A stretch of 27,595 bases of DNA, taken from contig JBATTK010000176.1 of the NCBI GenBank assembly GCA_049670505.1, positions 1-27,595 of the forward strand. Reading direction: 5' to 3'. Below the pieces are notes generated by a model, which made no database searches, had not been told where the DNA came from, and was given only the letters and a program-made list of their open reading frames with translations. Made by a program: the position numbers and the translations under genes. The DNA is from JBATTK01 sp049670505. Lineage in GTDB: Bacteria; Bacteroidota; Bacteroidia; Flavobacteriales; Flavobacteriaceae. Below, piece by piece: positions 8,347 through 15,424 of this stretch; positions within the stretch are counted from its first letter, which is position 1, and each line of letters starts with the position of its first letter.

Positions 8347-9417
8347 ATGTACATATATAAAGTCATCGGATTAATGTCCGGCACCTCCCTGGACGGCTTG
8401 GATCTAGCCTATTGCCATATTTGGAAAATGGAAGACCAGTGGAAATTTGAGATAAAAGAAACCAAAAGTGTTCCTTACGATTCAGAAATGGGGAACCGAC
8501 TAAAAAATTCTATTTTTTTGCCCGCCGAAGAATTGTTGCTACTTCATAATTCCTACGGTTCATGGTTGGGAAAGCAAACAAAAAAATTTATTGATGCATA
8601 TACATTGGAGGTCGATTTTATTTCTAGTCATGGACATACCACGCATCACCGACCAGAAATGGGCCTTACCTACCAAGTAGGTTCCGGTCAGCACCTGGCC
8701 AATGAAAGTGGTTATAAGACGGTATGCGATTTTAGAACAAATGATGTGGCTTTAGGAGGCCAAGGGGCACCTTTGGTCCCTATAGGCGACCAATTGTTTT
8801 TTTCCGACTATGATTTCTGTCTCAATCTGGGCGGTATCAGTAATATCTCCTTTGAACAAGAAGGCAAGCGCATTGCCTATGATATAGGGTTGGCCAATAT
8901 GATTTTAAACCATATCACACAAAAAATAGATCTTAAGTACGACAAAGGTGGGGAGATTGCCAGAAAAGGAAAAATAAACCGGGGAATGCTGCAAAAATTA
9001 AATGCGCTGGAATATTATCAACTCCCTTTTCCGAAGTCCATCGGTTACGAATGGTTTGTAGAAAAAGTAGTGCCTATCGTAGCGGAAACCCAAGATACTA
9101 TGGAAAATCTGCTACATACGGGGATTCATCATATCTGTGAGCAAATAGCCGTACAGCTAAAGTCCCGTAACACCAAAAATATCATGTTCGTTACCGGTGG
9201 AGGCGCCCTAAACGATTTTCTAATAGAAACGTTACAGGAAAAACTAGGTGCTACCATACAGATTAAAGTGCCCTCACCTACCTTGATTGAGTTTAAAGAG
9301 GCACTAGTATTTGCTCTTATGGGCGTATTACGGTTGGAAAAAGAGACCAATATTTTAAGTTCGGTCACCGGTGCGCTTCGGGATTCATCTAGTGGAGTGG
9401 TGTTTTTGCCATCCTAA
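8347..9417 (+). CDS. anmK: Anhydro-N-acetylmuramic acid kinase
   Basis: AnmK uses ATP and water to open 1,6-anhydroMurNAc and form MurNAc-6-phosphate in the cytoplasm, the step after NagZ in cell-wall salvage. The 356-aa product has the family opening 'VIGLMSGTSLDGLDLAYC' (6-23), then 'SSHGHTTHHRPE', 'CDFRTNDVALGGQGAPLVP' with the catalytic-type Asp, 'LNLGGISNIS' and the late ATP-site 'FVTGGGALN'. Length is normal for the family. I choose the ATG at 8347; a TTG at 8338 in the same frame would add three residues with no better support. It is the last gene of the recycling operon and is followed at once by a hairpin. MurQ, which would act next, is not in the window. Confidence 0.95.
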   Translation: MYIYKVIGLMSGTSLDGLDLAYCHIWKMEDQWKFEIKETKSVPYDSEMGNRLKNSIFLPAEELLLLHNSYGSWLGKQTKKFIDAYTLEVDFISSHGHTTHHRPEMGLTYQVGSGQHLANESGYKTVCDFRTNDVALGGQGAPLVPIGDQLFFSDYDFCLNLGGISNISFEQEGKRIAYDIGLANMILNHITQKIDLKYDKGGEIARKGKINRGMLQKLNALEYYQLPFPKSIGYEWFVEKVVPIVAETQDTMENLLHTGIHHICEQIAVQLKSRNTKNIMFVTGGGALNDFLIETLQEKLGATIQIKVPSPTLIEFKEALVFALMGVLRLEKETNILSSVTGALRDSSSGVVFLPS

Positions 9418-9419
9418 GA

Positions 9420-9450
9420 GACCTGCAAGGTTTTACCAACCTTGCAGGTC
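9420..9450. terminator. Perfect 13-bp inverted repeat between convergent operons
   Basis: GACCTGCAAGGTT (9420-9432) and AACCTTGCAGGTC (9438-9450) form a perfect 13-bp stem with a 5-base loop. It starts 3 bases after the anmK stop and lies 26 bases before the end of the convergent carboxylase gene, the right place for a bidirectional terminator. There is no T-run directly after either arm, so it may instead be a copy of a dispersed repeat that serves as a transcription barrier. Confidence 0.7.
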
Positions 9451-9476
9451 AGAATTGATTTAAGATAATAACCGGG

Positions 9477-11018
9477 CTATAATGGAATATTGCCGTGTTT
9501 TTTTTGGGGCGATTCCACTTTTTTGTTCTCCAGCATACTAAACGCTTTTATGAGTTTTCGCCTTGTATTTTTGGGCAGAATCACCTCATCGATAAAACCT
9601 CTTCGGGCGGCCCTATACGGATTGGCAAATTTTTCGGCATACTCCGCCTCCTTTTCAGCAAGTTTTTGAACGGGATCGTTCGCCTGAGCTATCTCTTTTC
9701 TGAAAATAATCTCACTGGCACCTTTGGCCCCCATCACCGCTATTTCCGCTGTTGGCCAAGCATAATTGAAATCGGCTCCAATATGTTTGGAATTCATCAC
9801 ATCATATGCCCCGCCATATGCCTTACGGGTTATGACGGTTACCCTTGGCACAGTAGCTTCGCTCAAAGCGTATAATAGTTTTGCACCGTGAACTATGATA
9901 CCGTTCCATTCCTGATCGGTTCCGGGCAGGAAGCCGGGGACATCCACCAACACCAACAAGGGAATATTGAAGCAATCGCAAAAACGGGTGAACCTCGCCG
10001 CTTTTCTTGAGCTTTCTACGCCTAGGACTCCTGCCAAAAACATGGGTTGGTTGGCAATAATACCTATGCTACGGCCTCCGAGTCTTGCAAATCCTACAAT
10101 CATGTTTTCCGCATAGTCGCGGTGAATTTCGTAAAACGAATCTTCGTCTATGATACCATTGATGACATCGTGCATATCATAAGGTTTATTGGGATTATCG
10201 GGAATGATATCCGAAAGCACTTCCCTTAGTTCATCATTAAGGGTATAGGCAATTTTTTCTGGGGCTTCTTTATTACTTTGTGGCAAATAACTCAATAATT
10301 TCCTTACATCTTCCAAACAAGCAATATCATTTGCCGCGGTTTTGTGGGCCACTCCCGATTTGGAGGCATGTGTACTTGCCCCTCCCAATTCTTCCGAGGT
10401 CACTTCTTCATTGGTAACCGTTTTTACCACATTGGGACCGGTAACGAACATATAACTGGTTCCCTCTACCATAAGGGTAAAATCCGTCATTGCGGGGGAA
10501 TAGACCGCCCCACCAGCACAAGGCCCCATAATAGCTGAAATCTGTGGTATAACACCCGAGGCCTGTACATTTCTGAAAAAAATATCGGCATAGCCCCCTA
10601 AGGACTTTACCCCCTCTTGAATTCGAGCACCACCGGAATCGTTCAGTCCTATAATAGGTGCACCGACTTTCATGGCCAAATCCATGACCTTACATATCTT
10701 TTCTGCATGGGTTTCGGAAAGTGCGCCGCCAAAAACGGTAAAATCCTGTGCATAAACATATACCAATCTTTCATTAACAGTTCCATAACCGGTCACTACA
10801 CCATCACCAAAATAAATTTCTTTGTCCATACCAAAATCCGTGGTCCGGTGGGTAACCAAGATCCCCATTTCTTCAAAAGACCCTTCATCGAGCAAATAAT
10901 TTATCCGTTCGCGAGCGGTTAATTTTTTCTTTTGGTGCTGTTTGTCAATACGTGCTTGTCCGCCTCCCAAATGCGCCAAGGCAAGTCTTTCGTTTAACTT
11001 TTCTAATTTTGGGTCCAT
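9477..11018 (-). CDS. pccB: Acyl-CoA (propionyl-CoA) carboxylase, carboxyltransferase β subunit
   Basis: This 513-aa crotonase-fold carboxyltransferase moves CO2 from carboxybiotin to an acyl-CoA. Visible marks are 'LTARERI' near the N-terminus, 'NDSGGARIQEGV' (126-137), 'MGPCAGGAVYSPA' (164-176), 'DVPGFLPGTDQE' (359-370) and 'RKAYGGAYDVM' (398-408). The Asp in 'GGAYD' (Asp406) matches the residue that in actinobacterial carboxyltransferases favours propionyl-CoA over acetyl-CoA, which together with nearby methylmalonyl-CoA mutase genes supports propionyl-CoA carboxylase. It is the last gene of a minus-strand operon, 3 bases after the biotin carboxylase gene. A methylmalonyl-CoA decarboxylase α chain has a similar sequence, but the biotin carboxylase partner argues for an ATP-driven carboxylase. 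Confidence 0.93.
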   Translation of the reverse strand: MDPKLEKLNERLALAHLGGGQARIDKQHQKKKLTARERINYLLDEGSFEEMGILVTHRTTDFGMDKEIYFGDGVVTGYGTVNERLVYVYAQDFTVFGGALSETHAEKICKVMDLAMKVGAPIIGLNDSGGARIQEGVKSLGGYADIFFRNVQASGVIPQISAIMGPCAGGAVYSPAMTDFTLMVEGTSYMFVTGPNVVKTVTNEEVTSEELGGASTHASKSGVAHKTAANDIACLEDVRKLLSYLPQSNKEAPEKIAYTLNDELREVLSDIIPDNPNKPYDMHDVINGIIDEDSFYEIHRDYAENMIVGFARLGGRSIGIIANQPMFLAGVLGVESSRKAARFTRFCDCFNIPLLVLVDVPGFLPGTDQEWNGIIVHGAKLLYALSEATVPRVTVITRKAYGGAYDVMNSKHIGADFNYAWPTAEIAVMGAKGASEIIFRKEIAQANDPVQKLAEKEAEYAEKFANPYRAARRGFIDEVILPKNTRRKLIKAFSMLENKKVESPQKKHGNIPL

Positions 11019-11021
11019 ATG

Positions 11022-12464
11022 TTAACTTGTTGGTATTCTTAAAATTTGTTGATCCTCCTGATATTGTTTTAATGCAACGATGGCCGCAATTTTAGCTTCT
11101 TCCATCGCGTATTCATGTAACACTTCCGGGGAATAGTGATCTTTTACAAAATGGGTGTCGAATTTTCCAGAGCGAAAAGCCTCATGCTCAAATACAAATT
11201 GCCCGAACGGAAGTGTTGTCTGCACTCCTTTTATATGATAATCCTGAATGGCCTGTAACATAATTTGAATAGCTTCCGCTCTATCTTTACCATAGGTAAT
11301 CAGCTTGGACAACATGGGATCGTAATAAATAGGAATGTCCATTCCTTCTTCGAAACCATTATCTACACGTATCCCCTCTCCTACCGGTAGTTTGTAGGTT
11401 TCCAAACGTCCAACACTGGGTAAAAAATCGTTCAACGGATCTTCCGCATATACCCGTAATTCCAAGGCGTGACCATTTATTTTCAGGTCTTCCTGTTTCA
11501 TCTGGAGTGCTTCTCCCCTGGCGACCTGAATCTGAAGTTCCACCAAGTCCACCCCGGAAATCAATTCGGATACCGGATGCTCCACTTGCAATCGTGTATT
11601 CATCTCCAAGAAGTAAAACTTATGGTCGGCGTCCATTAAAAACTCCACGGTTCCCGCTCCTAAATAATCGCAGGATTTGGCCACCTTGGTCGCTGCAATA
11701 CCCATTTCTTCACGTAATTCTGGAGTAAGAATAGCGGACGGTGCCTCTTCCACAACTTTTTGATGACGCCGTTGGATACTGCATTCCCTTTCAAAAAAGT
11801 AGAGGATGTTACCATGACTGTCCGCCATGATCTGAATTTCAATGTGTCTGGGCGATGTTACATATTTTTCTATAAAAACGGAACCATCACCAAAGGCCGA
11901 GGTTGCCTCACTAATGGCCCTGTCCATTTGGGACTCCAAATCCTTTTCCTGCTCTACAATACGCATTCCTTTTCCACCGCCACCCGCAGATGCCTTTATG
12001 AGAATAGGGAAACCTATTTCCTTGGCAATTGCCTTTGCCTTCTTTATATCCGTAATGGCCTCGTCAATACCGGGTACCATTGGAATGTTATAATGGCTTA
12101 CCGCTTCCTTGGCCGCCAACTTACTTCCCATCATACGGATGGCCTTGGATTTTGGGCCTATGAAAATGATGTTGTTTTTTTCTACCTGTTCCGCAAAATC
12201 GGCATTCTCGCTCAAAAAACCATACCCGGGATGTATCCCGTCTACATCCAAACCTTTGGCAACCTCAATAATTTTGGAACCGCGTAGATAGGATTGGCTA
12301 GAAGGTGCTTCCCCTATATATACTGCCTCGTCCGCAAATCTTACATGAGGTGCATTTCTATCGGCGGCAGAATAGACCGCCACTGTCTTTATGCCCATTT
12401 TCCGGGCCGTTTTCATAACCCTAATAGCTATCTCTCCCCTATTGGCTACTAATATTTTTTTCAT
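11022..12464 (-). CDS. accC: Biotin carboxylase subunit of acyl-CoA carboxylase
   Basis: The 480-aa ATP-grasp enzyme carboxylates biotin on a separate carrier protein using ATP and bicarbonate. It has the N-terminal 'KKILVANRGEIAIRVMKTA', 'GIHPGYGFLSEN', the glycine-rich ATP lid 'IKASAGGGGKGMRIV', 'RECSIQRRHQKVVEEAPS' and the active-site segment 'FLEMNTRLQVEHPVSE'. Length fits a stand-alone biotin carboxylase; it stops before the BT and biotin-carrier domains found in fused PccA chains. Those roles fall to the carrier gene 8 bases upstream. It lies between carrier and carboxyltransferase genes, so I read it as the carboxylase of the propionyl-CoA complex. It could also serve a general acetyl-CoA carboxylase. 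Confidence 0.94.
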   Translation of the reverse strand: MKKILVANRGEIAIRVMKTARKMGIKTVAVYSAADRNAPHVRFADEAVYIGEAPSSQSYLRGSKIIEVAKGLDVDGIHPGYGFLSENADFAEQVEKNNIIFIGPKSKAIRMMGSKLAAKEAVSHYNIPMVPGIDEAITDIKKAKAIAKEIGFPILIKASAGGGGKGMRIVEQEKDLESQMDRAISEATSAFGDGSVFIEKYVTSPRHIEIQIMADSHGNILYFFERECSIQRRHQKVVEEAPSAILTPELREEMGIAATKVAKSCDYLGAGTVEFLMDADHKFYFLEMNTRLQVEHPVSELISGVDLVELQIQVARGEALQMKQEDLKINGHALELRVYAEDPLNDFLPSVGRLETYKLPVGEGIRVDNGFEEGMDIPIYYDPMLSKLITYGKDRAEAIQIMLQAIQDYHIKGVQTTLPFGQFVFEHEAFRSGKFDTHFVKDHYSPEVLHEYAMEEAKIAAIVALKQYQEDQQILRIPTS

Positions 12465-12472
12465 ATGCTACA

Positions 12473-12958
12473 CTATTCAAATTCCAACAATAATTGTTTC
12501 TTGTCAACGGCATCCCCTTTAGTTACTGTTATGGCCTTTATTGTACCATCCCTTGGGGAGGTAATAATGTTCTCCATTTTCATGGCCTCTAGAATCAGTA
12601 GGGGGTCATCCTGCTTTACCGTTTGTCCTGCTTTAACATTGATGTCCAAAATTAATCCCGGCATTGGTGCCTCTATGGAAGTTACATTCTTTGAAGAAGC
12701 CAGGGAAAAGCCCATTTCCTGAATCAAAACGTCCAATCCATCGGAGATATCAACCTCATATATACCATTATTGATTTTTACGGTATACTTCTTTTCATTG
12801 AAATCTGCAGCTATGATCTGCGCATGGAAGGATTTATTTTCCTGTAATATGTGATACCTTGTTTGTGAAGTCTGTAATACATCCATTTTTGAGATATCCT
12901 CTTTTGAAATATCGAATTTCAAATCCGTATTAACGGTTACCTTAAATATATTGTCCAT
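12473..12958 (-). CDS. Biotin carboxyl carrier protein of acyl-CoA carboxylase
   Basis: This 161-aa protein ends in a biotinyl domain (about 93-161). The segment 'LEAMKMEN' (123-130) marks Lys127 as the biotin attachment site, preceded by 'APMPGLILDINVKAGQ'. The N-terminal ~90 residues are β-rich and may be a small docking (BT-like) domain that in other organisms is fused to the carboxylase. It is the first gene of the minus-strand operon: carrier, carboxylase, carboxyltransferase, with gaps of 8 and 3 bases. Transcription probably starts in the A+T-rich stretch 12959-13030, where a TATATTTA sequence lies upstream of the start on the minus strand. Confidence 0.92.
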   Translation of the reverse strand: MDNIFKVTVNTDLKFDISKEDISKMDVLQTSQTRYHILQENKSFHAQIIAADFNEKKYTVKINNGIYEVDISDGLDVLIQEMGFSLASSKNVTSIEAPMPGLILDINVKAGQTVKQDDPLLILEAMKMENIITSPRDGTIKAITVTKGDAVDKKQLLLEFE

Positions 12959-13032
12959 AGGTACAGCTATTGTATTTATATAAATATAGGTTTTAAATTG
13001 ACGCTTACTTTATTGAATCTGTTTTTTTAATA

Positions 13033-13250
13033 TAACCCGTTGTGCATTTTTATTTAAAGATTCAAAATTCGTCAATTCGAGCCTGCCTGTCGGTAGGCAG
13101 GTGCTTCGACCGGAGGAAGAAGTGTATAGAGAATAGAGTTTTGGGTCTTAAAAAGCTATTCTCGATACAGTTTTTCTCCACTTTGTTGCGAAAAACCACT
13201 CGAACTGACGCTTTTTCCGCTTTATAATCTCCAAAATGTGCAACAGGTTA
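13033..13250. mobile_element. MITE-like 218-bp element with terminal and nested inverted repeats
   Basis: The ends, TAACCCGTTGTGCATTTT (13033-13050) and AAAATGTGCAACAGGTTA (13233-13250), are inverted repeats matching at 15 of 18 positions. Inside lie a second pair, CGTCAATTCGAG (13070-13081) with CTCGAACTGACG (13199-13210), 11 of 12, and a third, GTGTATAGAGAATAG (13122-13136) with CTATTCTCGATACAG (13156-13170), 13 of 15. The whole can fold as one long imperfect hairpin whose left arm carries an extra 20-bp palindrome. There is no coding potential. I see no clear target-site duplication. It may be a non-autonomous mobile element or a REP-like structural repeat. Confidence 0.6.
13082..13101. 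repeat. Short GC-rich palindrome CCTGCCT-N6-AGGCAGG
   Basis: CCTGCCT (13082-13088) and AGGCAGG (13095-13101) form a perfect 7-bp GC-rich stem with loop GTCGGT. It sits between the nested arms of the larger element and has no partner in the opposite arm, so it looks like a later insertion into the left arm. Confidence 0.65.
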
Positions 13251-13319
13251 GTATACTATTACTATACGTGTGCCCCCAAAATAAAATCCTTTCAAAGACA
13301 TCGTTTCAATACCCCAAAT

Positions 13320-13440
13320 TTAGAATGGAAATAATGCACCAAATATGAATTTTGTCATGTTTCCAATGAAATTGATGTCGTATCTATGCTTAAAGCAAGA
13401 TGTTGTACCCAATGGTTTGCTTGCACACCAAATCCTTACG
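13320..13440. repeat. Imperfect direct repeat, copy A (downstream of epimerase gene)
   Basis: This matches 14673-14791 in the same orientation. The core AATATGAATTTTGTCATG and the following TTTCCAAT are identical; over 13326-13389 against 14679-14742 I count 8 mismatches in 64 bases. The remainder to about 13440 aligns more weakly, with a 2-base length difference, and ends in a shared CAAATCC. The two copies are 1353 bases apart and flank the epimerase gene. Confidence 0.8.
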
Positions 13441-13490
13441 TTACACCAAAAAAGGAATCATATATCAAGGTTGCGGGCCATGGGATCCAT

Positions 13491-14492
13491 TTATCTTTCC
13501 AGATGTTCCCAATACCAGCGCACAGCCTCTTTTAATCCGGTCTTTACATCATATATCGGTCTATAACCCAATAGCTTTTTTGCCTTATCGATAGATGCTA
13601 GGGAATGGGGTACATCTCCCTTGCGTTCGGGACCATAATTCACAGGGACCGTTCTAATTTTAGGGTCAAAATCGGAAAGGTATTCTTTCAACAGTGCTAC
13701 GAGTTCATTGAGGGAAGTACGTTCCCCGTACGCTATATTATAGATGGTGTTAACAGCTTCCGACCTTTCTACTACCAATGAACGTATGTTCGCTTCAACT
13801 ACATTATCTATATAGGTAAAGTCCCTTGAGAACGTACCGTCTCCATTAATAGTGGGCGATTGATGATTAAGTAGCTGAATTACAAACTTCGGAATTACCG
13901 CGGCATATGCGCCATTGGGATCTTGCTGGCGCCCAAAAACATTAAAATACCGTAGTCCGATCGTATCCATTCCATAGGTCTTCCCAAAAACATCGGCATA
14001 CAACTCGTTCACGTATTTTGTAACGGCATAAGGGGAAAGTGGCTTCCCTATAATGTCCTCTGACTTGGGTAAAGCTTCGGAATCTCCATAAGTAGAGGAG
14101 CTAGCGGCATAAACAAATCGTTTAATACCGGAATCCCTTGCAGCGACAAGCATATTTAAAAAACCGGTTACGTTCACTTCATTACTGGTAATAGGATCAT
14201 TAATGGATCTTGGGACTGAACCCAAGGCCGCCTGGTGAAGTATATAGTCTACACCCTCGCATGCTGTCTTACAAACATTCAGATCTCGTATATCCCCTTC
14301 GGTAAAAACAAAATTCGGATGTTCCAAAAACTCCATGATATTTTGCATCTTGCCGGTAGCAAGATTATCTATACAGCGTACTTTGTTACCATTTTCTAAC
14401 AACGCCCGGCATAGGTTGGACCCTATAAAACCCGCACCTCCGGTTATCAGTATGGTAAAATTTTTAGCAAGGTTTAGATTTTTGATATCCAT
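13491..14492 (-). CDS. wbpP: WbpP/TviC-type UDP-N-acetylglucosamine 4-epimerase (extended SDR)
   Basis: The 333-aa protein is an extended short-chain dehydrogenase that interconverts UDP-GlcNAc (or its uronate) and the galacto form for surface polysaccharides. It has the NAD motif 'GGAGFIG' (18-24), the catalytic Ser region 'AASSSTYGD' (129-137), YxxxK as Tyr155/Lys159 in 'SPYAVTKY', and the segment 'LHQAALGSVPRSINDPITSN' (85-104), which is strikingly like WbpP/WbgU/TviC epimerases rather than GalE. Length is normal and no residue appears to be missing. Such genes normally sit in O-antigen or capsule clusters; here it stands alone, on the opposite strand to udk, and is flanked by imperfect direct repeats, which suggests movement as a unit. 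The precise sugar specificity is inferred from similarity only. Confidence 0.9.
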   Translation of the reverse strand: MDIKNLNLAKNFTILITGGAGFIGSNLCRALLENGNKVRCIDNLATGKMQNIMEFLEHPNFVFTEGDIRDLNVCKTACEGVDYILHQAALGSVPRSINDPITSNEVNVTGFLNMLVAARDSGIKRFVYAASSSTYGDSEALPKSEDIIGKPLSPYAVTKYVNELYADVFGKTYGMDTIGLRYFNVFGRQQDPNGAYAAVIPKFVIQLLNHQSPTINGDGTFSRDFTYIDNVVEANIRSLVVERSEAVNTIYNIAYGERTSLNELVALLKEYLSDFDPKIRTVPVNYGPERKGDVPHSLASIDKAKKLLGYRPIYDVKTGLKEAVRWYWEHLER

Positions 14493-14560
14493 TACTTATT
14501 TGTTAAATAGTTACAACAATAGACTAAATCGTCACACACTTTTGTAAAGTACAAATAACG

Positions 14561-14707
14561 TTAAAATTTAGGTGCCACAACGATAGGAATGTCAACCATG
14601 GATTTCATATGCTCGTTGTAAATGGAATCCATAAACCCACTGAAAATAGTAGTTGAATTGTAGAAGACGAGTTTATTTCGGAAATAATTGATCGAATATG
14701 AATTTTG
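14561..14707 (-). pseudogene. C-terminal remnant of a lost gene, possibly UspA-like
   Basis: On the minus strand, 48 codons are open between an in-frame TGA (14708-14710) and a TAA stop (14561-14563). The last 36 codons read as natural protein: 'KLVFYNSTTIFSGFMDSIYN' and then 'EHMKSMVDIPIVVAPKF'. The ending 'VDIPIVVAP' is like the final strand of universal stress protein domains. No start codon or N-terminal domain is present; the readable part breaks off inside copy B of the direct repeat. I infer a gene cut off by the event that placed the repeats. The family call is tentative. Confidence 0.4.
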
Positions 14708-14791
14708 TCATGTTTCCAATTAAATTGTTGTTGTATCTATGCATGGAATAAGGAATAAACCGATAGTTTGGTTTCATCCCAAATCCGTATT
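14673..14791. repeat. Imperfect direct repeat, copy B (upstream of uridine kinase gene)
   Basis: This is the partner of 13320-13440, same orientation. It ends 22 bases before the uridine kinase start, so it may contain that gene's promoter. Its minus strand carries a 12-codon frame (14673-14711, 'MTKFIFDQLFPK' then TAA), and copy A carries the aligned 'MTKFIFGALFPF' then TAA (13320-13358). Confidence 0.8.
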
Positions 14792-14812
14792 TTTGAATCA
14801 AAACAAACAAGT

Positions 14813-15421
14813 ATGTTGATTATAGGGATTGCAGGTGGTACGGGTTGTGGTAAAACCACGGTTGTAAATCAGATCATCAATGAATTGCCCGATGAAGAAG
14901 TAGGGGTAATTTCCCAGGATTCTTACTATAATGACCTTTCCCATCTTTCTTATGAAGAACGTACAAAAATAAATTTTGATCATCCAAGAGCGATTGATTT
15001 TAATCTTTTAATAGAGCACCTGACCCTGTTGAAACAAGGAAAACCTATAAGCCAACCGGTATATTCATTTTCAAAACATGACCGTACCGGCGATACCATA
15101 CTTACGCATCCCAGAAAAGTGATGATCGTGGAGGGAATATTGATCATGACCAACCCTAAAATCCGGGATATGTTCGACATTAAGATTTTTGTCCATGCCG
15201 ATTCCGATGAGCGCCTTATCCGAAGATTAAAAAGGGATATCAATGAAAGGGGAAGAGATCTGGATGAAGTGTTGGACCGATATCAAACCACTTTGAAGCC
15301 CATGCACGACCAGTTTATAGAACCTACCAAGGAATATGCGGATATTATTATCCCGAACAATAAATACAATACCGTAGCGGTAGATATTGTCCGCACTATT
15401 ATCAACGAAAAATTAGCTTAA
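14813..15421 (+). CDS. udk: Uridine kinase
   Basis: Uridine kinase phosphorylates uridine and cytidine in pyrimidine salvage in the cytoplasm. The 202-aa product has the P-loop 'GIAGGTGCGKTTVV' (5-18), the nucleoside-site segment 'VISQDSYYNDLSHLSYEERT', 'NFDHPRAIDFNLL', 'VEGILIM' and the lid 'RLIRRLKRDINERGRDLDEV', all standard for Udk. I place the start at the ATG at 14813, which leaves only three residues before the first β-strand; an upstream in-frame TTG at 14768 lies within the repeat and is unlikely. It is the first gene of the run udk-divIC-mutA-mutB, with 3 bases to the next start. Confidence 0.95.
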   Translation: MLIIGIAGGTGCGKTTVVNQIINELPDEEVGVISQDSYYNDLSHLSYEERTKINFDHPRAIDFNLLIEHLTLLKQGKPISQPVYSFSKHDRTGDTILTHPRKVMIVEGILIMTNPKIRDMFDIKIFVHADSDERLIRRLKRDINERGRDLDEVLDRYQTTLKPMHDQFIEPTKEYADIIIPNNKYNTVAVDIVRTIINEKLA

Positions 15422-15424
15422 TTT

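Larger units (their letters stand above)
12959..13490. other. Gene-free stretch between the carboxylase operon and the epimerase gene
   Basis: These 532 bases hold no convincing long gene. They contain the likely promoter region of the carboxylase operon (12959-13032), the 218-bp inverted-repeat element (13033-13250), an imperfect 17-base palindrome GTATACTATTACTATAC (13251-13267) just outside it, and copy A of the direct repeat (13320-13440) that recurs upstream of the uridine kinase gene. The apparent reading frames over this stretch are short and repeat-derived. Confidence 0.7.
14493..14812. other. Intergenic stretch between the divergent epimerase and uridine kinase genes
   Basis: These 320 bases contain, from left to right, about 70 bases upstream of the epimerase start, the C-terminal remnant of a minus-strand gene (14561-14707), copy B of the direct repeat (14673-14791), and a short A-rich leader ahead of the uridine kinase start. 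Both divergent genes must have their promoters here. TATCTATG at 14734-14741 (also in copy A) resembles the Bacteroidota -7 box TAnnTTTG at seven of eight positions, but no well-spaced TTTG partner is seen. Confidence 0.6.

Noticed and set aside
11760..12287. Long plus-strand frame of 175 codons opposite the biotin carboxylase gene
   Set aside because: It is antisense to a strongly conserved enzyme and its translation shows no family-like sequence.
13042..13227. 61-codon frame across the 218-bp repeat element
   Set aside because: It lies wholly within inverted-repeat sequence and its translation is that of the palindromes, with no sign of protein-level selection.
14700..14812. Consensus Bacteroidota promoter (TTTG ... 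TAnnTTTG) for udk
   Set aside because: TATCTATG resembles the -7 box, but the nearest upstream TTTG is about 26 bases away instead of about 19-21, so it is not called as a promoter.
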